Assembly: GCA_003517915.1 (NCBI GenBank)
Contig: DOZQ01000245.1
Coordinates: forward strand, 1-6,343
Reading direction: 5' to 3'
DNA: 6,343 nt
From: Oscillospiraceae bacterium
GTDB taxonomy: Bacteria > Bacillota > Clostridia > Oscillospirales > Acutalibacteraceae
Shown piece after piece: positions 1 to 5,722 of the stretch. Position 1 is the stretch's first letter, and each line of letters begins with the position of its first letter. The notes beneath the pieces were generated by a model. That model saw only the letters and a program-made list of their open reading frames with translations. It searched no databases and was not told the DNA's origin. Both the position numbers and the translations under genes were made by a program.

Positions 1-1
1 C

Positions 2-745
2 ATTTGCGCGACCCTTACGCCGCACTACTGCGCACCGCCAAATGCCGCTGAAATCCGCAAAAGACTGGGTATTGAAAATGCTGTGGCGTTTGATATGAAT
101 GCGCAGTGCACCGGTTTTATCTTCTCCTGCGCGGTGGCTCACAGCATGATGAAAACCCTGGGTTTCAAAAACGCGCTGGTCATAGGCAGCGAAATCCTCA
201 GCAAGCTCACCGACTGGACCGACCGCACGACCTGCATCTTATACGGTGACGGAGCCGGAGCCGCCATTTTGTCCGACAGCGAGGACTCCTCCGGAATCAA
301 AAGTGTTTATCTGGAAGGCAGCAACGATTTTGACGATTCCCTGGTTTGTCTGTCCGCGCTTAACGATTCGCCGTTTGCGGTGCCGCAGCAGGCAAACACC
401 AAAATACAGATGAAGGGCGGCAAGGTCTTCACCTACGCGGTCGGTGCAATGAAGCGCAGTGTTAACAAAGTCTTGGAATCCTCTGGATTTTCTCTGGACG
501 ATATCAAATGGATCATACCGCATCAGGCGAACCTCCGCATAATTACGTCTACCGCAAACCGTCTCAATGTGGAGATGGATCGGTTTTTTGTAAATATCGA
601 TCACACCGGCAATACCTCCTCCGCCACCATTCCCATAGCCTTGCACGAGCTGTATAATACGGGACAACTGCAAAAGGGAGATTTGATAATCTTAACGGGA
701 TTTGGAGCCGGTCTGGCAGCGGGTGCGCTGTTGCTCGAATGGTGA
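2..745 (+). CDS. fabH: 3-oxoacyl-ACP synthase III (KAS III), 5'-truncated by the window edge
   Basis: FabH starts fatty acid synthesis in the cytosol by condensing an acyl-CoA primer with malonyl-ACP. The reading frame is open from base 2, so the gene enters from outside the window. The 247 visible codons align with E. coli FabH without its first 76 or so residues. The thiolase-fold Cys-His-Asn triad is complete: Cys in NAQCTGF (codon 107-109), His in PHQANLRI (codon 521-523) and Asn in GNTSSAT (codon 611-613). The His-Asn spacing of 30 residues equals that of E. coli His244-Asn274. The GDGAGAA and C-terminal GFGAGLAAGA motifs are also present. The GTG at 83 lies inside the conserved region and is not the start. 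The residue aligned with E. coli Phe87, which lines the acyl pocket, is Ala, so the primer may not be acetyl-CoA alone; this is inference. fabK follows after 22 bases. Confidence 0.97.
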   Translation: MCATLTPHYCAPPNAAEIRKRLGIENAVAFDMNAQCTGFIFSCAVAHSMMKTLGFKNALVIGSEILSKLTDWTDRTTCILYGDGAGAAILSDSEDSSGIKSVYLEGSNDFDDSLVCLSALNDSPFAVPQQANTKIQMKGGKVFTYAVGAMKRSVNKVLESSGFSLDDIKWIIPHQANLRIITSTANRLNVEMDRFFVNIDHTGNTSSATIPIALHELYNTGQLQKGDLIILTGFGAGLAAGALLLEW

Positions 746-754
746 TATAATTTT

Positions 755-760
755 AAGGAG
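755..760 (+). promoter_or_regulatory. Ribosome binding site of fabK
   Basis: AAGGAG lies 7 bases before the ATG at 768. It decides the fabK start: the frame is open further upstream, to a possible start at 702, but that would lie inside fabH, add 22 residues absent from FabK relatives, and have no matching ribosome binding site. Confidence 0.85.
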
Positions 761-767
761 ACAACAG

Positions 768-1694
768 ATGTTTAAAACAGATATAACTGCTCTGCTCGGA
801 ATAGAATACCCCTGCTTTCAGGGAGCGATGGCATGGGTCGCCGACGCGGATATAGCCGCGGCGGTCAGCAACGCAGGCGGGCTTGGGATTATAGCGGCCG
901 GCAGCGCTCCCGCCGACTGGGTAAGGGCGCAGATAAGGCGCGCACGTGAGAAAACCGACCGTATTTTCGGGGTGAATATCATGCTTATGAGCCCCACCGC
1001 GCCGGATATCGCTCAGCTTGTTATAGACGAGAAAATACAGGTCGTCACTACCGGGGCAGGGAACCCCGGAAAATATATGCCCATGTGGAAGCAGGCCGGC
1101 ATCAAGGTCATTCCGGTAATCGCCTCGGTCGCGCAGGCCAAGCGTATGCAGCGGGTCGGCGCAGACGCCGTAGTCGCGGAGGGTTGCGAGGCCGGCGGGC
1201 ATATCGGTGAGCTTACCACCATGACTTTAGTGCCTCAGGTAGTGGACGCGGTCGATATCCCTGTGGTCGCGGCGGGCGGTATTGCGGACGGGCGCGGAAT
1301 TGCCGCAGCCTTTATGCTCGGCGCCAAGGGAGTTCAGGTCGGCACACGATTTTTGGTCGCCAAAGAATGCAACGTGCACGACAATTTCAAAGACGCGGTT
1401 ATTGAATGCGGCGATATCGGCACCATAGTCACCGGACGTTCTACGGGACATCCCGTTAGAGTGATAAAAAATCAGCTTGCAAGAGAAAATTTAAAGCTGG
1501 AACGCGAAACTCAGGATATAGAAAAAATAGAGGAGCAGCTCACAGGCACTCTTCGTCTGGCGGTTGTCGAGGGGGACACAAAAAAAGGCTCCCTTATGGC
1601 CGGTCAGTCGGCAGGGATGGTGACCAAGCGCCAAACCGCCGAAGAGATCATAACCGAAATGTTTTCACAGGCCGAAAAGTTGCTTGCAAGATAA
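768..1694 (+). CDS. fabK: Enoyl-ACP reductase II, FMN-dependent
   Basis: FabK reduces trans-2-enoyl-ACP to acyl-ACP, the last step of each elongation cycle, using FMN and a nicotinamide cofactor. It is unrelated to the short-chain dehydrogenase FabI. The 308-residue protein closely matches remembered S. pneumoniae FabK (about 320 residues). Shared motifs are YPCFQGAMAWVAD (14-26), SNAGGLGII (34-42), FGVNIMLMSP (67-76), TTGAGNP (94-100), EAGGHIG (141-147), AAGGIADG (168-175) and GVQVGTRF (188-195). His145 matches the conserved active-site His of the family, and the AAGGIADG and VGTRF segments form the phosphate end of the FMN site in a TIM barrel. The C-terminal AGQSAGMV motif (278-285) is also typical. 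The related 2-nitropropane dioxygenase family is the main alternative, but the motifs and operon position favour FabK. FabK enzymes are generally insensitive to triclosan. fabD follows after an unusually long 82-base gap. Confidence 0.96.
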   Translation: MFKTDITALLGIEYPCFQGAMAWVADADIAAAVSNAGGLGIIAAGSAPADWVRAQIRRAREKTDRIFGVNIMLMSPTAPDIAQLVIDEKIQVVTTGAGNPGKYMPMWKQAGIKVIPVIASVAQAKRMQRVGADAVVAEGCEAGGHIGELTTMTLVPQVVDAVDIPVVAAGGIADGRGIAAAFMLGAKGVQVGTRFLVAKECNVHDNFKDAVIECGDIGTIVTGRSTGHPVRVIKNQLARENLKLERETQDIEKIEEQLTGTLRLAVVEGDTKKGSLMAGQSAGMVTKRQTAEEIITEMFSQAEKLLAR

Positions 1695-1710
1695 TATAAC
1701 GACAGATATT

Positions 1711-1722
1711 TATATTGCTTTA
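1711..1722 (+). repeat. 12-base motif TATATTGCTTTA, copy 1
   Basis: This motif, 16 bases past the fabK stop, matches 3473-3484 (TATATTGCTATA, after fabG) at 11 of 12 positions, with the first nine bases identical. Both copies lie in the two longest intergenic gaps of the operon. No function is known to me, and AT-rich sequence raises the odds of a chance match. Confidence 0.3.
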
Positions 1723-1731
1723 GACAGATAA

Positions 1732-1748
1732 TACAGTAAACCACTGTA
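1732..1748. promoter_or_regulatory. Inverted repeat in the fabK-fabD gap, possible operator or small RNA hairpin
   Basis: TACAGT and ACTGTA are perfect 6-base arms around a 5-base spacer (AAACC). The dyad would suit a dimeric regulator or a short hairpin. It is not followed by a T-run, so it is not a standard intrinsic terminator. It does not resemble the FapR site or the TTTGA/TCAAA half-sites of FabT as I remember them. The symmetry is seen directly; a regulatory role is inference. Confidence 0.35.
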
Positions 1749-1750
1749 GC

Positions 1751-1764
1751 TATAAATATTTATA
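1751..1764. repeat. Perfect 14-base AT palindrome just before the fabD ribosome binding site
   Basis: TATAAATATTTATA equals its own reverse complement and ends one base before the GGGAGG of fabD. Its right part, ATATTTATA, also occurs at 1706-1714, which makes a direct repeat with starts 50 bases apart. The all-AT composition would give only a weak RNA hairpin. A protein-binding site or a low-structure translation enhancer are both possible. Confidence 0.4.
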
Positions 1765-1776
1765 CGGGAGGTTTCA

Positions 1777-2685
1777 ATGGGAACAGCGCTTGTTTTTTCT
1801 GGCCAGGGCGCGCAAAAGCCGGGTATGGGTTTAGATTTATATGAGAATAACGGTGCGGCGCGGGCGGTGTTTGAAAAGGCACCAACGGAGATAAGGCGGA
1901 TTTGTTTTTCGGGTACTCCCGACGAGCTTGCCCTGACTCACAATACACAGCCCTGTGTCTATACGGTTACTATGGCGGCTTTCGCGGCGTTTTTAACTAA
2001 AAAAATCCCTTACGATATGGCCGCTGGTTTTAGCCTTGGGGAATACGCCGCGCTTACGGCCTCCGGCGTTTTCGATTTTGAAACCGGGATTGATCTCGTG
2101 ACGAAACGCGGAGCCTATATGGCGGAATGCGCATCTGAGGATTCAGGTATGGCGGCGGTTTTAGGTGAGCGTGAAACGGTTTTGCGGCTAATTGAACAAT
2201 CCGAAGGCGGCGGAATGCTGCTGCCGGTGAATTATAACGCCCCCACACAGATTGTCGTCGCGGGTAGTGGCCAGAGGTATCAAAGCTTCATAAAGACGGC
2301 GGCGGAAAACAAGCTCAAGGTCATTTCGCTGAAGGTCAGCGGCGCTTTCCACAGCCCCATGATGCAGCCCGCCAGCGCCAAAATCCGGAAGCTGCTTGGT
2401 TCTCTCACGCTGCATGCGCCGCGTTTTCCGGTCTACTCCAACGTGACTGCGAAAGATATGTGCGGCGGCGATCTTATAGATCTTATCGCCCGGCAGACCA
2501 TGAGCCCTGTGCTCTGGGAGCAGACGGTCAGAAATATGATAGCGGCCGGAGCTGACCGCTTTATAGAAATCGGCGTGGGAAGTACCCTTTGCGGCCTTAT
2601 CAGAAAAATAGACAGGAGTGTCGAAGTTTACAACATAGACAGCTGCGCGTCGCTTGAGAAAACAGCGGCCGCGTTTTTGAACTGA
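1777..2685 (+). CDS. fabD: Malonyl-CoA:ACP transacylase
   Basis: FabD transfers malonyl from malonyl-CoA to the phosphopantetheine arm of ACP, supplying extender units to FabH and FabF. The 302 residues match the usual FabD length (E. coli 309). Visible motifs are the N-terminal FSGQGAQ (7-13, oxyanion Gln10), the nucleophile elbow GFSLGEYAAL (84-93, Ser86), TKRGAYM (109-115, carboxylate-binding Arg111), NYNAPTQIVVAG (152-163), VSGAFHSPMM (187-196, catalytic His192 with the malonyl-selective Phe191 before it) and RQTMSPVLW (239-247, Gln240). The residue before the nucleophile is Phe where E. coli has His; Gram-positive enzymes vary here, so this is unlikely to matter. The ATG at 1777 is set by GGGAGG at 1766-1771, with a 5-base spacing. 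The long, structured gap upstream could allow separate regulation of fabD and the genes after it. Confidence 0.97.
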   Translation: MGTALVFSGQGAQKPGMGLDLYENNGAARAVFEKAPTEIRRICFSGTPDELALTHNTQPCVYTVTMAAFAAFLTKKIPYDMAAGFSLGEYAALTASGVFDFETGIDLVTKRGAYMAECASEDSGMAAVLGERETVLRLIEQSEGGGMLLPVNYNAPTQIVVAGSGQRYQSFIKTAAENKLKVISLKVSGAFHSPMMQPASAKIRKLLGSLTLHAPRFPVYSNVTAKDMCGGDLIDLIARQTMSPVLWEQTVRNMIAAGADRFIEIGVGSTLCGLIRKIDRSVEVYNIDSCASLEKTAAAFLN

Positions 2686-2694
2686 GTTTTCAAA
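2676..2694. promoter_or_regulatory. Dyad TTTGAA-N7-TTCAAA across the fabD stop codon
   Basis: Perfect 6-base arms at 2676-2681 and 2689-2694 flank a 7-base spacer. The half-sites recall those bound by FabT-type MarR regulators of fatty acid genes, but the spacing is wider than I remember for FabT, and the left arm lies in coding sequence (Leu-Asn codons). This is a low-confidence candidate only. Confidence 0.15.
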
Positions 2695-2710
2695 TATATA
2701 AGCTCTGAAA

Positions 2711-2715
2711 AGGAG
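2711..2715 (+). promoter_or_regulatory. Ribosome binding site of fabG
   Basis: AGGAG, within a longer AAAAGGAG, lies 9 bases before the ATG at 2725 and 6 bases before an adjacent in-frame TTG at 2722. ATG is the more likely start, and the difference is one residue. Confidence 0.75.
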
Positions 2716-2724
2716 AATGAATTG

Positions 2725-3465
2725 ATGTTTGCGGGAAAAACTGTATTGATTACCGGCGGTACCAGCGGAATAGGCTTGCAGACGGCAAAATCCTTTGCCG
2801 AAAAAAACGCGAATGTGGCGATTGCTTCCATCGACTGTGACACCGCCGCGGACGGCCTTCGCGACGACTTGGAGGCATTCGGAACAAAAATAGGCTTTTA
2901 TACCTGCGACGTTTCGGATTTTGACGCCGCCGGCGCCGCCGTAAAGCAAATTGCCGAGGATTTCGGCGCGGTCGACATCCTTATAAACAATGCGGGGATC
3001 ACAAGGGACGGTCTGCTTATCAGAATGAGCGAAACCGATTTTGACCGTGTGATCTCCATCAACCTGAAAGGGTGTTTCAATTTCTCACGCCATGTCTCGC
3101 CGCTTATGTTCAGAAAAAAAAGCGGCCGGATTATAAATATCTCGTCGGTCATAGGGCTTTACGGGAACATGGGCCAGGTTAACTACGCCGCTAGCAAGGC
3201 CGGCGTCGTCGGCCTTACCAAATCCCTTGCCAAGGAGCTTGGCTCGAGGGGCATAACGGTCAACGCGATTGCGCCGGGTTACATTGAAACCGCCATGACC
3301 GATAAGCTGGATGAAAAAATCAAAGAAAAGCTGTTTGAGCGCATCGCCATGCGAAAACTTGGCAAACCCGAGGACGTCGCGAATCTCGCGGTGTTTTTGG
3401 CGTCGGAGCAGGCGGCCTACATCACCGGGCAGGTCATTCAGGTAGACGGCTGCATAGCCGTTTGA
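2725..3465 (+). CDS. fabG: 3-oxoacyl-ACP reductase
   Basis: FabG reduces 3-oxoacyl-ACP to (R)-3-hydroxyacyl-ACP, normally with NADPH. The 246-residue protein is a classical short-chain dehydrogenase with the nucleotide-binding TGGTSGIG (10-17), NNAG (88-91), Asn113, and the Ser141-Tyr154-Lys158 catalytic set (NISSVIG, then NYAASK). The spacings match E. coli Ser138-Tyr151-Lys155. The PGYIETAMTD segment (184-193) and the C-terminal ITGQVIQVDG (233-242) are typical of FabG, and the operon position separates it from the many look-alike dehydrogenases. The cofactor end is unusual: E. coli Arg15, which contacts the NADPH 2'-phosphate, is Ser14 here, and the end of the second strand reads ASID (34-37) with no basic residue. 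Cofactor preference is therefore uncertain. fabG lies 39 bases after fabD. Confidence 0.96.
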   Translation: MFAGKTVLITGGTSGIGLQTAKSFAEKNANVAIASIDCDTAADGLRDDLEAFGTKIGFYTCDVSDFDAAGAAVKQIAEDFGAVDILINNAGITRDGLLIRMSETDFDRVISINLKGCFNFSRHVSPLMFRKKSGRIINISSVIGLYGNMGQVNYAASKAGVVGLTKSLAKELGSRGITVNAIAPGYIETAMTDKLDEKIKEKLFERIAMRKLGKPEDVANLAVFLASEQAAYITGQVIQVDGCIAV

Positions 3466-3472
3466 TTAAGAG

Positions 3473-3484
3473 TATATTGCTATA
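3473..3484 (+). repeat. 12-base motif TATATTGCTATA, copy 2
   Basis: Located 8 bases past the fabG stop in the 58-base fabG-fabF gap, this matches 1711-1722 at 11 of 12 positions. I see no well-spaced -10 and -35 pair next to it. Function unknown. Confidence 0.3.
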
Positions 3485-3509
3485 TCGTAAATTAGTATTA
3501 GCCGCAAGG

Positions 3510-3517
3510 GGAAGTGA
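3510..3517 (+). promoter_or_regulatory. Ribosome binding site of fabF
   Basis: GGAAGTGA differs at one position from GGAGGTGA, the complement of the 16S rRNA 3' end, and lies 6 bases before the ATG at 3524. It is a weaker site than those of the neighbouring genes. No in-frame alternative start fits better. Confidence 0.55.
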
Positions 3518-3523
3518 ACGCAG

Positions 3524-4759
3524 ATGAAAAAAAGAGTAGTTGTAACGGGAATGGGTACGGTGAATCCGTTGGGACACAGCGTGTCTGAAACCTGGAACGC
3601 CGTTCGCGCCGGTAAAAACGGCATTTCGGAAATCACCCTGTACGACACCGCCGACTTCAAGGTAAAGTTAGCGGCCGAGGTCAAAAATTTAAATATCGAG
3701 GATTATATAGACAGGCGTGAAATACGCCGTATGGACCGTTTTTGTCAGTTTGGGATGATAGCGGCGGAGCAGGCCTACAAAGACAGCGGACTGAGTGAAG
3801 GCTCGGTTAATCCCGAGGATATGGCGGTGGTGGTCGGCGCGGGCGTCGGCGGTATCGCAACGCTGGAAAACGAAACGCTGAGGCTTAAAGAGCGCGGATC
3901 TTCCCGTGTATCGCCGATGATGGTTCCCATGATAATAGCGGATATTTTAGGCGGCAATATCGCGATAAAACACGGCGCTAAAGGCGAGTGCCACTGCATT
4001 GTGACCGCCTGCGCGACCGGAACCGACTGCATAGGCAAGGCCTCCCGGCTTATACGCGGCGGGGAAGCGACGGTGGTAATAAGCGGGTCGGCAGAAGCGG
4101 CGATAACGCCGGTGGCAATGGCGGGCTTTACCAATATGAAAGCATTGTCGGTCAGCACAGACAAAAACCGCGCGTCCATACCGTTTGACAAAGAGCGCGA
4201 CGGTTTTGTAATGGGGGAGGGTGCCGCGATTCTCGTGCTTGAGGAGTATGAGCACGCAAAAGCCAGGGGCGCCAAAATCTACGCGGAAATCGTCGGCTAC
4301 GGCGCGACCTGCGACGCCTATCACATTACCTCGCCAGCACCAGAAGGACGCGGCGCGGCAAGAGCCATGAAAAAAGCGCTGAATGACGCGGGGCTTAGTC
4401 CCAAAGATATTTCTTATATCAACGCGCACGGCACCGGCACCCCTCCCAACGACGAGTTGGAAACTATCGCGGTCAAGTCGGTATTCGGAGAACATGCCGG
4501 TTCAATCCCGATGTCTTCTACAAAATCCATGACCGGGCATATGCTGGGCGCGGCGGGCTCCACCGAGGCAATTATATGTATAAAAGCGCTGGAGAACGGC
4601 TTTATCCCGCCTACCATAAACTACAAAGTACCGGATGAGGGCCTTGATCTCGACTATGTCCCCGGCGAGGGCAGAAAGCAGGCGCTGAGCTATGCTCTTT
4701 CAAATTCCTTGGGTTTTGGGGGGCATAACTCTTCGCTGATCATAAAGAAAACAGACTGA
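3524..4759 (+). CDS. fabF: 3-oxoacyl-ACP synthase II (KAS II)
   Basis: FabF elongates acyl-ACP by condensation with malonyl-ACP. The 411 residues match FabF length (E. coli 413). The Cys-His-His triad is complete: Cys163 in TACATGT, His302 in NAHGTGTP and His339 in KSMTGHMLGAAG, with the supporting Lys334 in the same segment. The gating Phe398 lies in the C-terminal SNSLGFGGHN (393-402). The N-terminal VVVTGMGTVNPLG (5-17) and the FDKERDGFVMGEGA segment (221-234) are standard for the family. The acid after the triad is in PPNDELE (307-313). FabF rather than FabB is favoured by the Gram-positive operon context, and nothing suggests a chain-length factor, because the nucleophile is intact. The Cys-rich ECHCIVTAC stretch (155-163) before the nucleophile is slightly unusual. 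accB follows after 32 bases. Confidence 0.97.
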   Translation: MKKRVVVTGMGTVNPLGHSVSETWNAVRAGKNGISEITLYDTADFKVKLAAEVKNLNIEDYIDRREIRRMDRFCQFGMIAAEQAYKDSGLSEGSVNPEDMAVVVGAGVGGIATLENETLRLKERGSSRVSPMMVPMIIADILGGNIAIKHGAKGECHCIVTACATGTDCIGKASRLIRGGEATVVISGSAEAAITPVAMAGFTNMKALSVSTDKNRASIPFDKERDGFVMGEGAAILVLEEYEHAKARGAKIYAEIVGYGATCDAYHITSPAPEGRGAARAMKKALNDAGLSPKDISYINAHGTGTPPNDELETIAVKSVFGEHAGSIPMSSTKSMTGHMLGAAGSTEAIICIKALENGFIPPTINYKVPDEGLDLDYVPGEGRKQALSYALSNSLGFGGHNSSLIIKKTD

Positions 4760-4781
4760 ATACGGGTTCTTATAACCGATT

Positions 4782-4787
4782 GGAGGA
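4782..4787 (+). promoter_or_regulatory. Ribosome binding site of accB
   Basis: GGAGGA lies 4 bases before the ATG at 4792. An in-frame TTG at 4780 overlaps this site and would have none of its own, so the ATG is the start and the longer reading is rejected. Confidence 0.85.
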
Positions 4788-4791
4788 CACA

Positions 4792-5247
4792 ATGGATATA
4801 AATACTATCTTAGAGCTAAGCGCGATTGTAAAATCTCAGGGACTCACTGCGCTGGAGGTGGACGAGAACGGTGTGCGCATACGGCTTGAAAACGATGGGG
4901 GCGCAAAATCCGCTTTTATCGGGTCGGCTGTAACAGCTTCTCCCGCCTCAATTCCCGCGCCTCAGGTATCTGAACAAGCTCAGCCCGACAAAACCGAGGA
5001 CGACTCCTCATATACGTATGTCAAAGCGCCGATGGTCGGCATTTTCCGCTCACTCGAAAAAATGGGCAAGAAGCCGCTCGAGGCTGGGGTCGCTGTATCC
5101 CCGGACACGGTAGTGTGCGGTATAGAGGCAATGAAGATGGTCTGTGACGTCAAGGCAGAATGCCCCGGTATTTTTGTTGAGACACTGGCCAGCGACGGCG
5201 AACAGGTGGAATTCGGGCAGGAGCTTATAAGGCTTACGGCAAACTAA
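4792..5247 (+). CDS. accB: Biotin carboxyl carrier protein of acetyl-CoA carboxylase
   Basis: AccB carries biotin between biotin carboxylase (AccC) and carboxyltransferase (AccAD) in the complex that makes malonyl-CoA. The 151-residue protein has the usual three parts (E. coli 156). The first is an N-terminal segment, about 1-34, with a helix and an acidic strand ending in VRIRLEN. The second is a flexible Ala/Pro/Ser/Gln linker, about 41-72. The third is the biotinyl domain, 76-149, starting at VKAPMVGIF. Biotin attaches at Lys115 in IEAMKM (111-116); biotin protein ligase is not in the window. The residues between GIFRS and the EAMKM site fit the protruding thumb of AccB proteins, which separates it from the biotinyl domains of decarboxylases. 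The gene ends with tandem TAA TAA stops. The position between fabF and fabZ, with accC next but one, supports AccB. Confidence 0.96.
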   Translation: MDINTILELSAIVKSQGLTALEVDENGVRIRLENDGGAKSAFIGSAVTASPASIPAPQVSEQAQPDKTEDDSSYTYVKAPMVGIFRSLEKMGKKPLEAGVAVSPDTVVCGIEAMKMVCDVKAECPGIFVETLASDGEQVEFGQELIRLTAN

Positions 5248-5262
5248 TAAATCTTAAACTAC

Positions 5263-5267
5263 AGGAG
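5263..5267 (+). promoter_or_regulatory. Ribosome binding site of fabZ
   Basis: AGGAG lies 8 bases before the ATG at 5276. The in-frame GTG at 5267 overlaps this site and is therefore not the start. Confidence 0.8.
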
Positions 5268-5275
5268 TGATTCAA

Positions 5276-5701
5276 ATGCTGAACCGTGAACAGATCATGG
5301 ATATACTCCCGCACCGACCGCCATTTTTACTGGTAGATGAAATTACCGAGCTGCAGCCCGGACAAGCGGCTGTCGGGATTAAAAACGTGTCGGAGGATGA
5401 ATATTATTTTAAAGGGCATTTCCCCGGGCAGCCGGTTATGCCGGGCGTGCTGATGGTGGAAGCCTTGGCGCAGGTCGGCGCGGTGGCCGTGCTTTCCATG
5501 CCGGAATACAAGGGCAAAATCGCGTTTTTGGGCAGTGTGCGGGAAGCGAAGTTCCGGGGAATAGTGACTCCGGGCGACCGGCTGCGCCTTGAGGTCGAGC
5601 TGACACGTATGAAAGGCCGCGTCGGAGTAGGGAAGTGCAAAGCCTATAAAGAAGACAAAGCTGTATGCCAGTGCGAAATCACTTTTATCATTGAAAAATA
5701 G
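5276..5701 (+). CDS. fabZ: 3-hydroxyacyl-ACP dehydratase
   Basis: FabZ removes water from (R)-3-hydroxyacyl-ACP to give trans-2-enoyl-ACP, the substrate of FabK. The 141-residue hotdog-fold protein has the N-terminal LPHRPPFLLVDE motif (11-22), then FKGHFPGQPVMPGVLMVEAL (45-64), which contains catalytic His48 and Glu62. Their spacing equals that of E. coli His54-Glu68. Glu at this site marks FabZ rather than FabA, which has Asp. Further family features are the FLGSVREAKFRGIVTPGD segment (84-101) and a C-terminal strand ending in CEITFIIEK. Sequence alone cannot exclude FabN-like isomerase activity, known from enterococci, which would allow unsaturated fatty acid synthesis; the single copy next to accB and accC favours an ordinary FabZ. 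Spacing is 28 bases from accB and 21 to accC. Confidence 0.96.
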   Translation: MLNREQIMDILPHRPPFLLVDEITELQPGQAAVGIKNVSEDEYYFKGHFPGQPVMPGVLMVEALAQVGAVAVLSMPEYKGKIAFLGSVREAKFRGIVTPGDRLRLEVELTRMKGRVGVGKCKAYKEDKAVCQCEITFIIEK

Positions 5702-5709
5702 TCCCGGGT

Positions 5710-5715
5710 AAGGAG
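5710..5715 (+). promoter_or_regulatory. Ribosome binding site of accC
   Basis: AAGGAG lies 7 bases before the ATG at 5723 and sets the start of the truncated accC frame. Confidence 0.8.
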
Positions 5716-5722
5716 AAAAAAC

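Noticed and set aside
83..85. GTG as the start of fabH
   Set aside because: Conserved FabH sequence continues in frame upstream to base 2, so the gene is simply cut by the window edge.
702..767. An upstream extension of fabK overlapping the end of fabH
   Set aside because: The extra residues do not match FabK relatives, and AAGGAG sits directly before the ATG at 768.
1684..1732. Possible internal promoter before fabD (TTGCAA at 1684, GATAAT at 1727)
   Set aside because: No pair of -35-like and -10-like elements has 16-18 base spacing with good matches. AT-rich sequence gives many single partial matches.
1732..1748. The inverted repeat as a rho-independent terminator after fabK
   Set aside because: The stem is short and not GC-rich, and no T-run follows.
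2188..2949. A long open frame of 253 codons on the - strand, opposite fabD and fabG
   Set aside because: It lies entirely opposite or between well-supported genes, crosses their boundary, has no recognisable motif, and is rich in Arg, Cys and His as expected from the reverse of GC-biased codons. The same holds for the - strand frames at 239-673, 753-1202, 3775-4275 and 3947-4495.
3114..3121. A run of eight A in fabG, a possible slippage site
   Set aside because: It encodes Arg-Lys-Lys-Ser in a normal surface segment, the frame is intact on both sides, and runs of seven A also occur in neighbouring genes.
4762..4778. Small GGTT/AACC hairpin in the fabF-accB gap
   Set aside because: The stem is only four bases with a bulge, too weak to call a terminator or regulatory structure.
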